Shown here one piece after another: positions 1 through 8,614 of a DNA stretch of 64,000 nucleotides. The position numbers and the translations under genes were made by a program. Source of the DNA: Selenomonadaceae bacterium (lineage in GTDB: Bacteria; Bacillota; Negativicutes; Selenomonadales; Selenomonadaceae); assembly GCA_017554235.1 (NCBI GenBank), contig JAFZIV010000041.1, forward strand, positions 43,862 to 107,861, in the 5' to 3' direction. Numbering within the stretch: position 1 is the first letter of the stretch; each line of letters opens with the position of its first letter. The notes under the pieces are model-generated. The model was not told the origin of the DNA and ran no database searches. It was given only the letters and a program-made list of their open reading frames with translations.

Positions 1-1
1 A

Positions 2-499
2 GGTAAAGTTTACTTTGACAAGACTTGCCAAAATTCGCACGTCGTCAACGAAACTGATACGCCAATTATCGCAATGGGATTGAAAAATATTGTTGTCGCG
101 GCGAGTCCCGACGGAATTTTGGTGGCAGATAAAGCGCAGTCAAGTTATATGAAACCGCTTGCCGAAAAAATTCACGATATACGATTCGCTGAAAAATCTT
201 GGGGAACTTATAAAGTTATCGACGCAGACGAACAGAGTTTGACTGTGAAAGTTATTCTTAACGCCGGACATCAGATGAATTATCACAGTCACGAAAGGCG
301 CAGTGAAGTTTGGACGGTCGTTGAAGGGACGGGGCGCGTTAATCTTGACGGCAAAATTAAAAATGTCACTGTTGGCGACGTTATCGAAATTCCAATAGGC
401 GTCAAGCATACAATTCTTGCCGTAACTGACTTAAAAGTTATCGAAGTTCAACTCGGTAAAGATATTAGCGTTGACGACAAAATTTTATGGAAGGAATAA
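2..499 (+). CDS. manC: Mannose-1-phosphate guanylyltransferase, C-terminal part (5' end outside window)
   Basis: The frame is open from the first bases of the window, so this is the last ~165 residues of a longer protein. The segment DTPIIAMGLKNIVVAAS followed by DGILVADK is the end of the nucleotidyltransferase domain of type II mannose-1-phosphate guanylyltransferases. The rest is the small cupin domain, with the HSHERRSEVWTVVEG signature near residues 95-110 and IPIGVKHT further on. The family makes GDP-mannose from GTP and mannose-1-phosphate, and some members also isomerise mannose-6-phosphate; which applies here cannot be told from the C-terminus. The gene ends 6 bp before a fucosyltransferase-like gene, consistent with a GDP-mannose to GDP-fucose glycan pathway. 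An internal ATG at 74 is not the true start. Confidence 0.85.
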   Translation, partial: GKVYFDKTCQNSHVVNETDTPIIAMGLKNIVVAASPDGILVADKAQSSYMKPLAEKIHDIRFAEKSWGTYKVIDADEQSLTVKVILNAGHQMNYHSHERRSEVWTVVEGTGRVNLDGKIKNVTVGDVIEIPIGVKHTILAVTDLKVIEVQLGKDISVDDKILWKE

Positions 500-505
500 T
501 TTTTA

Positions 506-2074
506 ATGATAATTACAACTTTGTATGGAGGATTAGGCAACCAACTTTTTCAGTACGCAGCAGGACGTTATCTCGCTTGGAAACATAAAACTAAATTAAA
601 ATTGGATTTGACGCAATGCAATCTTAATACAAATTCTCATCACGCTTTTTATAATCTTGGAGCATTTAATATTCAAGAAAATTTTGCGACAGAATCTGAA
701 ATTGGAAATTTACCAGTTGTCAATAATAAAAATCCTTGGATATTTGAGCCACATATTTTGAATTTGTCGAATAATATCTGTTTGAAGGGTTTCTGGCAGA
801 GTGAAAAATATTTTGTAGGTATTGAGGATATTTTGCGGAAGGAATTTACGCTGAAAAATCCATTGGGAAAAAATTCTGCCGCGTGGAAGGAAGAAATTCT
901 TGCGTCAAAATGTTCAGTGTCCGTACATATTCGACACGGAGATTTTATAACCTATTATGCCAGAAATACTATCGGTTTACTGCCTCTTCATCATTACGAC
1001 GTCTGCATTAAACAGTTGCAAGAAAAATATTCTGACCTTACGGTATATGTTTTTTCTGACGACTTGCAATGGTGTAAAGAAAATTTTAAAGTGGACGCAC
1101 CGACAAAATTTGTTGAAGGCTGCGAACATGATTTTGAAGAATTATATCTGATGAGTCTTTGTCATCACAATATCCTTTCCAGAGGAACTTTTTCATGGTG
1201 GAGTGCATGGCTTAATAAGAATCCTGATAAAAAAATTTTTGCGCCTTATCCTTGGCAGTTATGTATCAATTATGAGAGTGACATAATTCCTGACAGTTGG
1301 ATAAAAATTCCTGCGGATTATTCTTCGTGGATGCCGCCAATGCTTTCGATAATTGTTTATATTGAGAATGATTTGCCTACAATCAATTTGCTTTTACAAA
1401 GTGTTTTAATGCAAAATTTTAGAGACTACGAAATAATTTTAGTAGATGCATCAGTGGACTACAGTAGAAAATTTTGTCATCAAGCGGCATTAGATGAACG
1501 TGTAACGACTTTAAAAGTAGATTCGTCTACCAATAAATTTACTGCATGGAATAAAGGTTTAGACGTAGCACGTGGAGATTATGTTACGTTCATGACAGCT
1601 AAAAATTTCTTGTTCCCTTATAGTGTTGCAATTTTTTCCGGAATTTGCGAACAAATTTTCAAACAATATTCCAACACTCGTGAAAATTATATTACCTATA
1701 AAAATTATGATTACTATCTTCCCAACATTGTTTGTGCTACTCAAATGATTGAAGAGGACGAACGCGGCGAAATTAATGTAAATGGTATACCAAATAAAAA
1801 ATTTTCTCCTAAGATAGATCCTGCTTTTCAAAATTTGAATGGTATTACTGAAGTCGAAATTCCCAATCAACAAAAGCTTTTAGCTATAGGATCAAATGGA
1901 ATTAATGGATTAGTGGGTACGAAGTTTTTCAAACACAAATTCTTAAACGAAAATAAAATTCGCTTTAATGAAAATGAAGGCGTAGACGCTGAATTAAAAT
2001 TTATCGTAGATGCTTTTATGTCGACAGAAAAAATTACTTTCGCGTCAGCTCTCTTTTATGGGCGGCTTAAATAA
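506..2074 (+). CDS. GT11 alpha-1,2-fucosyltransferase-like protein fused to a GT2-like domain
   Basis: The protein has 522 residues. Residues 1 to ~275 look like family GT11: the N-terminal GGLGNQLFQYAAGR motif and the VHIRHGDF motif near residues 140-147 that binds GDP-fucose in this family. From about residue 276 (MLSIIVYIEND) a second module resembles a GT2 nucleotide-binding half (ILVDAS, AWNKGLDVARGDYV). Where GT2 enzymes carry a DxD or DD metal site, this one reads TFMTAKN, so the second module probably lacks metal-dependent catalysis. It follows manC by 6 bp. The base composition is clearly more AT-rich than the gpsA and sucC genes downstream, and it contains no CTGCGCGG octamer, both compatible with horizontal acquisition. 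The acceptor glycan is unknown. Confidence 0.8.
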   Translation: MIITTLYGGLGNQLFQYAAGRYLAWKHKTKLKLDLTQCNLNTNSHHAFYNLGAFNIQENFATESEIGNLPVVNNKNPWIFEPHILNLSNNICLKGFWQSEKYFVGIEDILRKEFTLKNPLGKNSAAWKEEILASKCSVSVHIRHGDFITYYARNTIGLLPLHHYDVCIKQLQEKYSDLTVYVFSDDLQWCKENFKVDAPTKFVEGCEHDFEELYLMSLCHHNILSRGTFSWWSAWLNKNPDKKIFAPYPWQLCINYESDIIPDSWIKIPADYSSWMPPMLSIIVYIENDLPTINLLLQSVLMQNFRDYEIILVDASVDYSRKFCHQAALDERVTTLKVDSSTNKFTAWNKGLDVARGDYVTFMTAKNFLFPYSVAIFSGICEQIFKQYSNTRENYITYKNYDYYLPNIVCATQMIEEDERGEINVNGIPNKKFSPKIDPAFQNLNGITEVEIPNQQKLLAIGSNGINGLVGTKFFKHKFLNENKIRFNENEGVDAELKFIVDAFMSTEKITFASALFYGRLK

Positions 2075-2090
2075 TTTGAGGTAAATTTTT

Positions 2091-3059
2091 ATGCGAGTTG
2101 GAATAATCGGTTGCGGACGTTGGGGAAGTTTTCACGCGTGGTACGCAAGCCGTATTGGTCATGATGTCATGTTATACGGTCGCGCAAGTTCGGCGAATAT
2201 GCAACGCCTTGAAGTTACACGCGGCAATGAATATCTTAAACTTCCCGACAATGTTCGATTGACTAAAAATCTTGAAGACATTTTAAATTTTTCTGAAGTC
2301 ATAATAATTTCCGTCGGCTCACAAAATCTGCGCGGATTAGTTAAGGAAATTAAATTTAAAACGAATAATATATTGGACGGAAAAATTTTTGTGTTATGCA
2401 TGAAAGGTTTGGAACGCGGCACAGGAAAAAGATTGACGGAAGTTTTTGTAGAGGAAAATAAATCTGCGCGGGAAAAAATTGCCGTATGGGTAGGACCGGG
2501 ACATGTGCAGGATTTTTTAAGAGAAATTCCGAATTGTATGGTAATGAGTTCGACTAATGAAAATTTGACGCGACAGCTTGTAGAAATTTTTAAAAGCCCG
2601 TTGATTCGTTTTTACTACGGAAAAGATTTGCTCGGCACGGAAATTGGCGCGGCGGCAAAAAATGTTATCGGTATAGCGGCAGGAATGTTGGACGGCTTAA
2701 ATTATTCCAGCTTGAAAGGCGCGTTAATGGCGCGTGGGACGGCGGAACTTTCACGGCTTGTAGGTGCATTGGGCGGCGATAAAATGACGGTTTACGGGCT
2801 TAGTCACTTGGGAGATTACGAGGCTACATTATTTTCCGCACACAGTCACAACAGAAAATTCGGTGAAGATTTTGTACAGCACAAAACTTTTGATAAACTT
2901 GCTGAAGGCGTTGAAACGGTTGCCGCGTTGATTCAACTTGCAAAGTCAGTTAATGTCGAGTTGCCTATAAGCGAATCGGTTTACAAAATTTTATACGAAA
3001 ATGCGAATCCTAAAGAGGAGTTGACAAAATTATTTTTACGTTCAACTAAGGAAGAATAA
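2091..3059 (+). CDS. gpsA: Glycerol-3-phosphate dehydrogenase [NAD(P)+]
   Basis: This 322-residue cytosolic enzyme reduces dihydroxyacetone phosphate to sn-glycerol-3-phosphate for phospholipid synthesis. The Rossmann motif GIIGCGRWG is at residues 4-12. The family core GTEIGAAAKNVIGIAAG, carrying the catalytic lysine, is near residue 185, followed by GLSHLGDYEATLFS and the NRKFGE segment. The start ATG at 2091 follows a GAGG site. The length fits the family. It follows the fucosyltransferase by 16 bp. Confidence 0.93.
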   Translation: MRVGIIGCGRWGSFHAWYASRIGHDVMLYGRASSANMQRLEVTRGNEYLKLPDNVRLTKNLEDILNFSEVIIISVGSQNLRGLVKEIKFKTNNILDGKIFVLCMKGLERGTGKRLTEVFVEENKSAREKIAVWVGPGHVQDFLREIPNCMVMSSTNENLTRQLVEIFKSPLIRFYYGKDLLGTEIGAAAKNVIGIAAGMLDGLNYSSLKGALMARGTAELSRLVGALGGDKMTVYGLSHLGDYEATLFSAHSHNRKFGEDFVQHKTFDKLAEGVETVAALIQLAKSVNVELPISESVYKILYENANPKEELTKLFLRSTKEE

Positions 3060-3087
3060 TTTTTAATTAAAGAGGGGTGGCGTTAAG

Positions 3088-3609
3088 ATGAAGATTGGCG
3101 ACAGAGTAGTTTACCCAATGCACGGCGCGGGGGAGATAACCGACATTGAGGAAAAAGAGGTCGGCGGAGTGACACAGTCGTATTACGTCCTGCGTTTGCC
3201 AATGGGGAGTCTTAAACTTATGCTGCCCGTTGACAAAATTGACGAAATAGGTTTGCGCGACGTTATTGACAAATCTAAACTGGAAGCATTGACGGAAATT
3301 CTCGGCGATAAATCCGAAACTACACAGGGAAGTTGGAATAAACGTTTCCATGCGACTTTGGACAGACTGAAGTCCGACGACATTTTAGAAATTGCGGCGG
3401 TTGCAAGAAATTTAACTCGCCAACATTGGAAGAAAAAAATTGCCAGCGGCGAACGACGATTAATGGAACTTTCACGACAAATTTTAATCAGCGAATTGGT
3501 TTACGTTCTTGATAAAAATGCGGAGGAAGTCACTGAATGGGTTGACAAAATCATTGCTAAAGGCGAAAATATTTCCGAAATGTCAAGCGAAAATTCGGAA
3601 TCAGAATAA
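3088..3609 (+). CDS. CarD family transcriptional regulator
   Basis: The protein has 173 residues. The N-terminal ~60 residues (KIGDRVVYPMHGAGEITDIEEKE) form the CarD/TRCF RNA-polymerase-interaction Tudor-like domain, and the remaining helical part matches the CarD C-terminal DNA-binding domain. CarD proteins bind the RNA polymerase beta subunit and stabilise open promoter complexes. GAGGGGTGG precedes the ATG. The C-terminus is Ser/Glu rich. It is followed, after a 67-bp leader with a strong stem-loop, by sucC. Confidence 0.88.
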   Translation: MKIGDRVVYPMHGAGEITDIEEKEVGGVTQSYYVLRLPMGSLKLMLPVDKIDEIGLRDVIDKSKLEALTEILGDKSETTQGSWNKRFHATLDRLKSDDILEIAAVARNLTRQHWKKKIASGERRLMELSRQILISELVYVLDKNAEEVTEWVDKIIAKGENISEMSSENSESE

Positions 3610-3618
3610 TTTTTGATT

Positions 3619-3676
3619 GGAGGTGTTAGCAAGTTGCACCGTTAGAAATTTTAACGGTTAAACTTGCAATTTTTTT
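3619..3676 (+). promoter_or_regulatory. Structured leader of sucC: displaced Shine-Dalgarno, tripeptide ORF and T-run-tailed hairpin
   Basis: The ATG of sucC (3677) has no Shine-Dalgarno site within 20 nt; the bases before it are seven Ts. The only strong site is GGAGG at 3619-3623. Between them lies a two-part hairpin: GCAAGTT 3629-3635 pairs with AACTTGC 3661-3667, and ACCGTTA 3638-3644 with TAACGGT 3652-3658, loop GAAATTT. GGAGG is also correctly spaced for a TTG at 3634, which opens a three-codon ORF (Met-His-Arg, stop). Two readings fit: the hairpin brings the distant site to ~14 nt from the ATG, or the hairpin plus T-run acts as an attenuator with a minimal leader peptide. Confidence 0.6.
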
Positions 3677-4921
3677 ATGAACATTCACGAGTACCAGAGT
3701 AAGGAAATTTTGAAAAGCTATGGCGTTGCAGTGCCGAAAGGTAAAGCGGCGTTTAGTGCCGATGAAGCGGTTGAGGTTGCTAAATCGCTTGAAAGTCCCG
3801 TCGTAGTTGTCAAGGCACAAATTCACGCTGGCGGACGCGGCAAGGCTGGCGGTGTTAAGCTTGCGACAAATCTTGACGAAGTTAAAACTTATGCGGAAGA
3901 ACTTCTCGGCAAAACTTTAGTCACTCACCAAACAGGTCCTGAAGGTAAAACGGTTAATCGTCTGCTGATTGAGGAAGCCTCCAACATTGCCAAAGAATAT
4001 TATCTTAGCTTTGTTATCGACAGACAGACCGCGCAGATTGTTATGATGGCAAGTTCGGAAGGCGGCGTAGAAATTGAAAAGGTTGCCGAAAAAACTCCCG
4101 AAAAAATTTTTAAAGAATACATTGACCCTGTAGTTGGGCTTGCACCTTTCCAAGCTATGCGTATGGCTTACGCGCTTGAGTTCCCGCCTGCCGCGATTCG
4201 TAAGGCTGCAACTTTTATGCGCCAACTTTACAACGTATTCATCGGCAAAGATTGTTCGCAGGTTGAAATTAATCCGCTTGTCTTGACGAAGGAATATGAC
4301 GTTATAGCCCTCGACGCTAAATTGAATTTTGATGACAGTGCGCTTTTCCGTCACCCTGAACTTGCCACGTTGCGCGATGAGACGGAGGAAGATGCTAAGG
4401 AGTTGCGTGCGTCAAAATCCGGCTTGAATTACGTCAATTTGGGCGGCGACGTTGCTTGCATGGTAAACGGTGCCGGGCTTGCAATGGCTACTGTTGACAT
4501 TATAAAATTTTACGGCGGTTCTCCTGCGAATTTCCTTGACGTTGGCGGAAGTTCTACGCCTGAAACGATTGCTGAAGCGATGCAAATTATGTTGGACGGC
4601 GGACAGGCTAAGGGAATTTTTATTAACATTTTCGGCGGTATCGTGAAGTGCGACGATATTGCGAAAGGGATTATTGACGCGGCGCAAATTATTTCTGGCG
4701 GTGCTAAAAGTGGAATGGCTAAAGTTCTTTTTGCCGCTGCGAAAGTTGTTTCGGGTAAAGCTGATAAATTCCCCGTACCTGTCGTAGTTCGTCTTGAAGG
4801 CACTAACGTTGAACTTGGGCGGCAGATGTTGAAGGACGCGGCTATAGAAAATGTTATGGTTGCCGAGACTATGGAGGGCGGCGCAGAAAAAATTGTTCAG
4901 TTAGTGAAAAGTAATCAGTGA
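3677..4921 (+). CDS. sucC: Succinyl-CoA synthetase, beta subunit
   Basis: The protein has 414 residues and starts with [17 protein letters not shown], the standard SucC N-terminus, so the ATG at 3677 is secure. The ATP-grasp region includes [20 protein letters not shown] near residues 45-64 and the VEINPLV motif near residue 197. The C-terminal CoA-ligase part has GGGxx-type [16 protein letters not shown] near residue 318. With SucD it interconverts succinyl-CoA and succinate while making a nucleoside triphosphate. The last residues (KSNQ) and the stop codon lie within a heptamer-repeat array at 4910-4985, so the C-terminus appears to have been set by repeat insertion or expansion. Confidence 0.95.
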   Translation: MNIHEYQSKEILKSYGVAVPKGKAAFSADEAVEVAKSLESPVVVVKAQIHAGGRGKAGGVKLATNLDEVKTYAEELLGKTLVTHQTGPEGKTVNRLLIEEASNIAKEYYLSFVIDRQTAQIVMMASSEGGVEIEKVAEKTPEKIFKEYIDPVVGLAPFQAMRMAYALEFPPAAIRKAATFMRQLYNVFIGKDCSQVEINPLVLTKEYDVIALDAKLNFDDSALFRHPELATLRDETEEDAKELRASKSGLNYVNLGGDVACMVNGAGLAMATVDIIKFYGGSPANFLDVGGSSTPETIAEAMQIMLDGGQAKGIFINIFGGIVKCDDIAKGIIDAAQIISGGAKSGMAKVLFAAAKVVSGKADKFPVPVVVRLEGTNVELGRQMLKDAAIENVMVAETMEGGAEKIVQLVKSNQ

Positions 4922-4985
4922 TCAGTGTTCAGTGATAAGTAAAATTTCTGACCACTGATCACTGACCACTAACCACTAACAACTA
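4910..4985. repeat. Palindromic heptamer-repeat array (copy A)
   Basis: The left arm (4910-4940) is built of 7-bp units such as GTAATCA, GTGATCA and GTGTTCA. The right arm (4948-4985) consists of units such as ACTGACC, ACTGATC, ACTAACC and ACTAACA. The arms are near reverse complements and can form an imperfect hairpin around a short AT spacer. The left arm includes the sucC stop codon; the right arm runs straight into the AAGGAG site of sucD. Confidence 0.85.
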
Positions 4986-4998
4986 AAGGAGAATTTTT

Positions 4999-5904
4999 AT
5001 GGGAATTTTAGTTAATAAAGATACAAAAGTTATCGTGCAGGGAATAACCGGCAAGGCGGCAACTTTTCACACAAAACAAATGCTCGACTACGGTACAAAA
5101 ATTGTCGGCGGCGTAACACCCGGTAAAGCTGGTCAAGAAGTTGAAGGCGTTCCCGTTTTTAATACGGTTGCGGACGCGGTAAAGGCTACGGGCGCAACGG
5201 CATCTGTCGTCTACGTACCTGCGAAATTTGCGGCAGATTCTATCCTTGAAGCAGTTGACGCGGATTTGGATTTGGTAGTTTGCATTACTGAACATATTCC
5301 CGTTTTAGATATGGTAAAAGTTCGCCGCTTTATGGAAGGTAAGAAAACTAAATTGATTGGTCCGAATTGTCCCGGCATTTTGACGGCTGATGAATGCAAG
5401 CTTGGAATTATTCCCGGTTATATCCATCGCAAAGGACATGTCGGCGTAATTTCGCGGTCGGGAACTTTGACTTACGAGGCAACTTTCCAACTTACAGCGG
5501 CAGGTATCGGACAGACGACAGCTATTGGTATTGGCGGCGATCCTGTCAAGGGAATTGATTTTATTGACGCGCTTAAACTTTTCAAAGAAGATGACGATAC
5601 AAAAGCGGTATTGATGATTGGCGAAATTGGCGGCAGTGCTGAAGAGGACGCCGCGCAGTGGATTGCTGAAAATATGACGGAAAAACCTGTTGCGGCATTT
5701 ATCGCCGGTCGTCAAGCTCCAAAGGGTAAACGTATGGGACACGCAGGCGCGATAATTTCAGGCGGTAAAGGTACGGCAGCTGATAAAATTGCGGCACTTA
5801 ATGCGGTCGGGATTGATGTTGCAGATACGGTTGCACACATTGGCGAAACAGTTGTAAATACTTTGAAACGCGCAGATATTTACGAAATTTGTCACACTTG
5901 CTAG
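4999..5904 (+). CDS. sucD: Succinyl-CoA synthetase, alpha subunit
   Basis: The protein has 301 residues with the [21 protein letters not shown] start. The CoA-binding Rossmann part occupies the first ~130 residues ([16 protein letters not shown]). The ligase domain carries [16 protein letters not shown] near residue 148 and the phosphohistidine loop [15 protein letters not shown] near residue 238, with His at about 246. It partners SucC directly upstream. AAGGAG lies about 10 bp before the ATG, at the edge of the heptamer array. Confidence 0.95.
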   Translation: MGILVNKDTKVIVQGITGKAATFHTKQMLDYGTKIVGGVTPGKAGQEVEGVPVFNTVADAVKATGATASVVYVPAKFAADSILEAVDADLDLVVCITEHIPVLDMVKVRRFMEGKKTKLIGPNCPGILTADECKLGIIPGYIHRKGHVGVISRSGTLTYEATFQLTAAGIGQTTAIGIGGDPVKGIDFIDALKLFKEDDDTKAVLMIGEIGGSAEEDAAQWIAENMTEKPVAAFIAGRQAPKGKRMGHAGAIISGGKGTAADKIAALNAVGIDVADTVAHIGETVVNTLKRADIYEICHTC

Positions 5905-5916
5905 GGCGTGATATAA

Positions 5917-6549
5917 ATGATTGCGATAATTGATTATGGCGTTGGCAATTTGTACAGCGTCGAAAAGGCAGTTGAGGCTGTCGGCGGAGACGTGACCGTT
6001 ACAAGTGACGCTGAAGATTTAGAATTTGCGGAAAAGCTGATTTTGCCGGGCGTCGGTGCATTCGGTGACTGCATGAAAAATCTTGAGGATACGGGATTAA
6101 TTCCTACGATTCTTGAGCAGATTAAAAATAAAAAGCCGCTATTCGGAATTTGCGTCGGACTGCAGATTTTATTTGAGAACAGTGAAGAATCGCCTGACGT
6201 TAAAGGCTTGGGAATTTTTAAAGGCAAAGTTAAGAAAATCTGCGCGGAAGGCTTAAAAATTCCGCATATGGGTTGGAATTACGTTAAAGTTGGAAGTAAA
6301 AATTTTACGAAGTTTGGCGCATCAAAATTTATGGCGGGACTTCATGCGACACCGTATTTTTACTTTGTGCACAGCTATCAAGCAATACCTGACGACAAAA
6401 ATTTAATTGCGGCAAAAACTTTTTACGGTGAAAGTATAACGGCGGCAGTTGAATACGAAAATATTTTTGCAACGCAATTTCATCCCGAAAAATCGGGCGA
6501 CGTTGGATTGAAAATCTTAAAAAATTTTGTAGATTATTCTGCAAGCTAA
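5917..6549 (+). CDS. hisH: Imidazole glycerol phosphate synthase, glutaminase subunit
   Basis: The protein has 210 residues. It is a class I glutamine amidotransferase: MIAIIDYGVGN start, LILPGVGAFGD near residue 43, nucleophile motif PLFGICVGLQILFE near residues 75-88, and the His-Glu pair in ATQFHPEKSG near residue 180. It supplies ammonia to HisF in histidine biosynthesis. hisA follows after 16 bp; hisF is not in the window, so the his genes are split in this genome. Confidence 0.93.
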   Translation: MIAIIDYGVGNLYSVEKAVEAVGGDVTVTSDAEDLEFAEKLILPGVGAFGDCMKNLEDTGLIPTILEQIKNKKPLFGICVGLQILFENSEESPDVKGLGIFKGKVKKICAEGLKIPHMGWNYVKVGSKNFTKFGASKFMAGLHATPYFYFVHSYQAIPDDKNLIAAKTFYGESITAAVEYENIFATQFHPEKSGDVGLKILKNFVDYSAS

Positions 6550-6565
6550 AACGGAGGTGTTAAAT

Positions 6566-7291
6566 TTGATAATTTTACCTGCAATAGATATTCTCGGCGG
6601 AAAATGTGTCCGCTTGACGCAAGGCGATTACGATAAAAAATTTACTTATTCGATGTATCCCGAAGATACAGCGGTTGAACTTCAAGACGCCGGCGCACAC
6701 TTTTTGCACGTAGTGGATTTGGACGGCGCGAAAATCGGTCACCCTATGAATATCTTCACGATTAGAAAAATTTTGGAGAATGTAACGATACCTATTGAAG
6801 TCGGCGGCGGTATTCGTTCAATGGAAGAAATTGATTTAATGTTGGATTTAGGCGTTGAACGTGTAATGATTGGGACGGCGGCTGTTGAAAATCCTAAGTT
6901 TGTACGCGAGGCGGCGGCTCAATTTGGCGAAAAAATTGCCGTATCGATTGATGCTCGTGACGGCGTTGTTGCGGTAAACGGTTGGGGAGATTCAGGCGAA
7001 ATTGCCGCAGAGGAACTTGCCGCGCGAATTGGTGATTGCGGAATTACGACGATAACTTACACTGACATTGCGCGGGACGGTATGCTGACGGGCGTCAACG
7101 TTGAAATGGTCGCGAAGATTGCTGAAAAATCGGGCTTATCGGTTATCGCGTCGGGCGGCGTAAATTCTTTGGACAATATCCGCCAACTCAAGGAGAAAGA
7201 ACATTTAGGAGTTATCGGCGCGATTATCGGCAAGGCAATTTATGAAGGCGTCGTAGATTTGCAGGAAGCCTTAAAAGTGGCAAGTGAATAA
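6566..7291 (+). CDS. hisA: ProFAR isomerase (phosphoribosylformimino-5-aminoimidazole carboxamide ribotide isomerase)
   Basis: The protein has 241 residues from a TTG start at 6566, chosen because GGAGG at 6553-6557 is 8 bp upstream and the product then begins MIILPAIDILGGKCVRL, as HisA does. A GTG at 6557 overlaps the Shine-Dalgarno site and is rejected. This is a beta/alpha barrel with the catalytic Asp in PAIDI and the second acid in ITYTDIARDGMLTG near residue 170. Phosphate-binding loops are VGGGIRS and IASGGV. It catalyses the fourth step of histidine synthesis and follows hisH. Confidence 0.93.
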   Translation: MIILPAIDILGGKCVRLTQGDYDKKFTYSMYPEDTAVELQDAGAHFLHVVDLDGAKIGHPMNIFTIRKILENVTIPIEVGGGIRSMEEIDLMLDLGVERVMIGTAAVENPKFVREAAAQFGEKIAVSIDARDGVVAVNGWGDSGEIAAEELAARIGDCGITTITYTDIARDGMLTGVNVEMVAKIAEKSGLSVIASGGVNSLDNIRQLKEKEHLGVIGAIIGKAIYEGVVDLQEALKVASE

Positions 7292-7315
7292 ATTTTTAAA
7301 GCGAGGTGGACTTTC

Positions 7316-7867
7316 GTGAAAAAGTTGTTTAGCATAATGTTAGCAGGTATACTGATTTTATACGCGCAGGTTACATTGGCGGCTACGCGGACAGTCTACC
7401 TTAACTATCAAGCGTATGTACAAGGTGTCGGCTGGCAAAAAGCGGTAGGTAACGGGAAAGTTGTTGGAACTGTCGGGCAAGGTAAACGTATGGAAGCGTT
7501 GCTGATAAATTTCATGGACGGCACAACGAATATGATTCAGTATAACGCACACATACAGGATATTGGCTGGCAGGGCTGGAAAAATTCAGGTAGCGTCGCA
7601 GGAACGGCAGGAAAAAATAAACGTATGGAAGCCGTAAGAATCAGGTTGGTTGGCGAATACGCAAAAGTTTTAGATATTTACTATAGAGCGCACGTACAAA
7701 ACGGCGGCTGGCTCGGTTGGGCGGCTAATGGTGAACCTGCCGGAACTGCCGGTGCAAGTCTGCGTATGGAGGCTTTACAAATTCAAGTTGTCCCCAAAGG
7801 CACTAAAGTAGATCGCGGCGGACAAGCTTATTTTGAAAAGAAAGGCTCATCCGTACCGACGATTTAA
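7316..7867 (+). CDS. Secreted protein of three ChW (clostridial hydrophobic W) repeats
   Basis: The protein has 183 residues. A GTG start at 7316 follows GAGGTGG. Residues 1-23 form a signal peptide ending TLAA. The mature part has three ~45-residue repeats, each with a Y-x-A-(Y/H)-(V/I)-Q core, a G-W pair, a G-x-x-x-G-T-(V/A)-G segment and a K/L-RMEA motif (near residues 60, 107 and 153). ChW repeats are extracellular modules of Clostridium and relatives, thought to bind surface glycans or proteins. No catalytic domain is present, so it is probably an adhesion or binding protein. It sits alone at the end of the his pair. Confidence 0.82.
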   Translation: MKKLFSIMLAGILILYAQVTLAATRTVYLNYQAYVQGVGWQKAVGNGKVVGTVGQGKRMEALLINFMDGTTNMIQYNAHIQDIGWQGWKNSGSVAGTAGKNKRMEAVRIRLVGEYAKVLDIYYRAHVQNGGWLGWAANGEPAGTAGASLRMEALQIQVVPKGTKVDRGGQAYFEKKGSSVPTI

Positions 7868-7872
7868 AAAAT

Positions 7873-8508
7873 TTAATTCCGCGAATCATTTATCAAGTAC
7901 AAAATTGCATTTAAGGCGGCAACAGCAATGGAACTTCCTCCCTTCGTACCTTCTACGGTTATGAAGGGAATTTTTTTTTGCTTGGCAAGTTCCGCTTTAG
8001 AATCAGCCGCGCCGACAAATCCCACAGGTACGCCGATAATCGCGGCAGGTAAAATATTTTCTTCACGCACAAGCCGCAAAACTTCAAATAAAGCCGTTGG
8101 AGCATTTCCTACAGCAATAATCGCACCGTCCAAATTTTTTCCGAAAATACGCATTGCCGCCATTGAACGCGTAATATTTTCACGTGTAGCAAGTTCCCGC
8201 GTGTCGTCATCAGCAACTTTGCAGAAAACTTCACCGCCAAATTTTTTCAAGGCACGCTTATTAATTCCCGTCCGCACCATTTCCACATCAGTAAAAATAT
8301 TTGCGCCGCGCAGAATCGCAGACTTAGCCGACTCAATAAAATTTTTGTGAATCTTAATCAACGGCGCGTAGTCAACATCTCCAGCCGCGTGAATGATTCG
8401 AGAATAAATTTTTGTTTCCTCAAAACTTAAATTCAAGTCTTTAATGTACGGCGCAATAATTTCCATACTGCGATTTTCAATCTGCGCGGGATTTTTCATA
8501 AATTCCAA
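7873..8508 (-). CDS. cbiC: Precorrin-8X / cobalt-precorrin-8 methylmutase
   Basis: The protein has about 211 residues. It matches the CbiC/CobH family throughout: IENRSMEII, IIHAAGDVDYAPLI with the catalytic His, GANIFTDVEMVRTGI, VGNAPTALFEVL, and the IIGVPVGFVGAADSK / TVEGTKGGSSIAVAALNA C-terminus. It moves the C-11 methyl group to C-12 in corrin ring synthesis. The TTG at 8508 is preferred because GGAGGG lies 7 bp before it; the longer frame from 8523 overlaps that site. No other cobalamin ring genes are in the window. It is divergent from the hexokinase. Confidence 0.9.
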   Translation of the reverse strand: MEFMKNPAQIENRSMEIIAPYIKDLNLSFEETKIYSRIIHAAGDVDYAPLIKIHKNFIESAKSAILRGANIFTDVEMVRTGINKRALKKFGGEVFCKVADDDTRELATRENITRSMAAMRIFGKNLDGAIIAVGNAPTALFEVLRLVREENILPAAIIGVPVGFVGAADSKAELAKQKKIPFITVEGTKGGSSIAVAALNAILYLINDSRN

Positions 8509-8540
8509 AAGTTTTCCCTCCAAAATTTTTAGAAAAGTCT

Positions 8541-8568
8541 TTTCAATGTCGAATGAATTAGTTATAAT
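8541..8568 (+). promoter_or_regulatory. Candidate sigma-A promoter of the hexokinase gene
   Basis: A perfect TATAAT lies at 8563-8568, 46 bp before the hexokinase ATG. The best -35 box is the weak TTTCAA at 8541-8546 with a 16-bp spacer. Confidence 0.45.
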
Positions 8569-8614
8569 ATTTCTAAAGATTATACTACGAAAATTTTAAA
8601 GGGGGAAATTTTTT

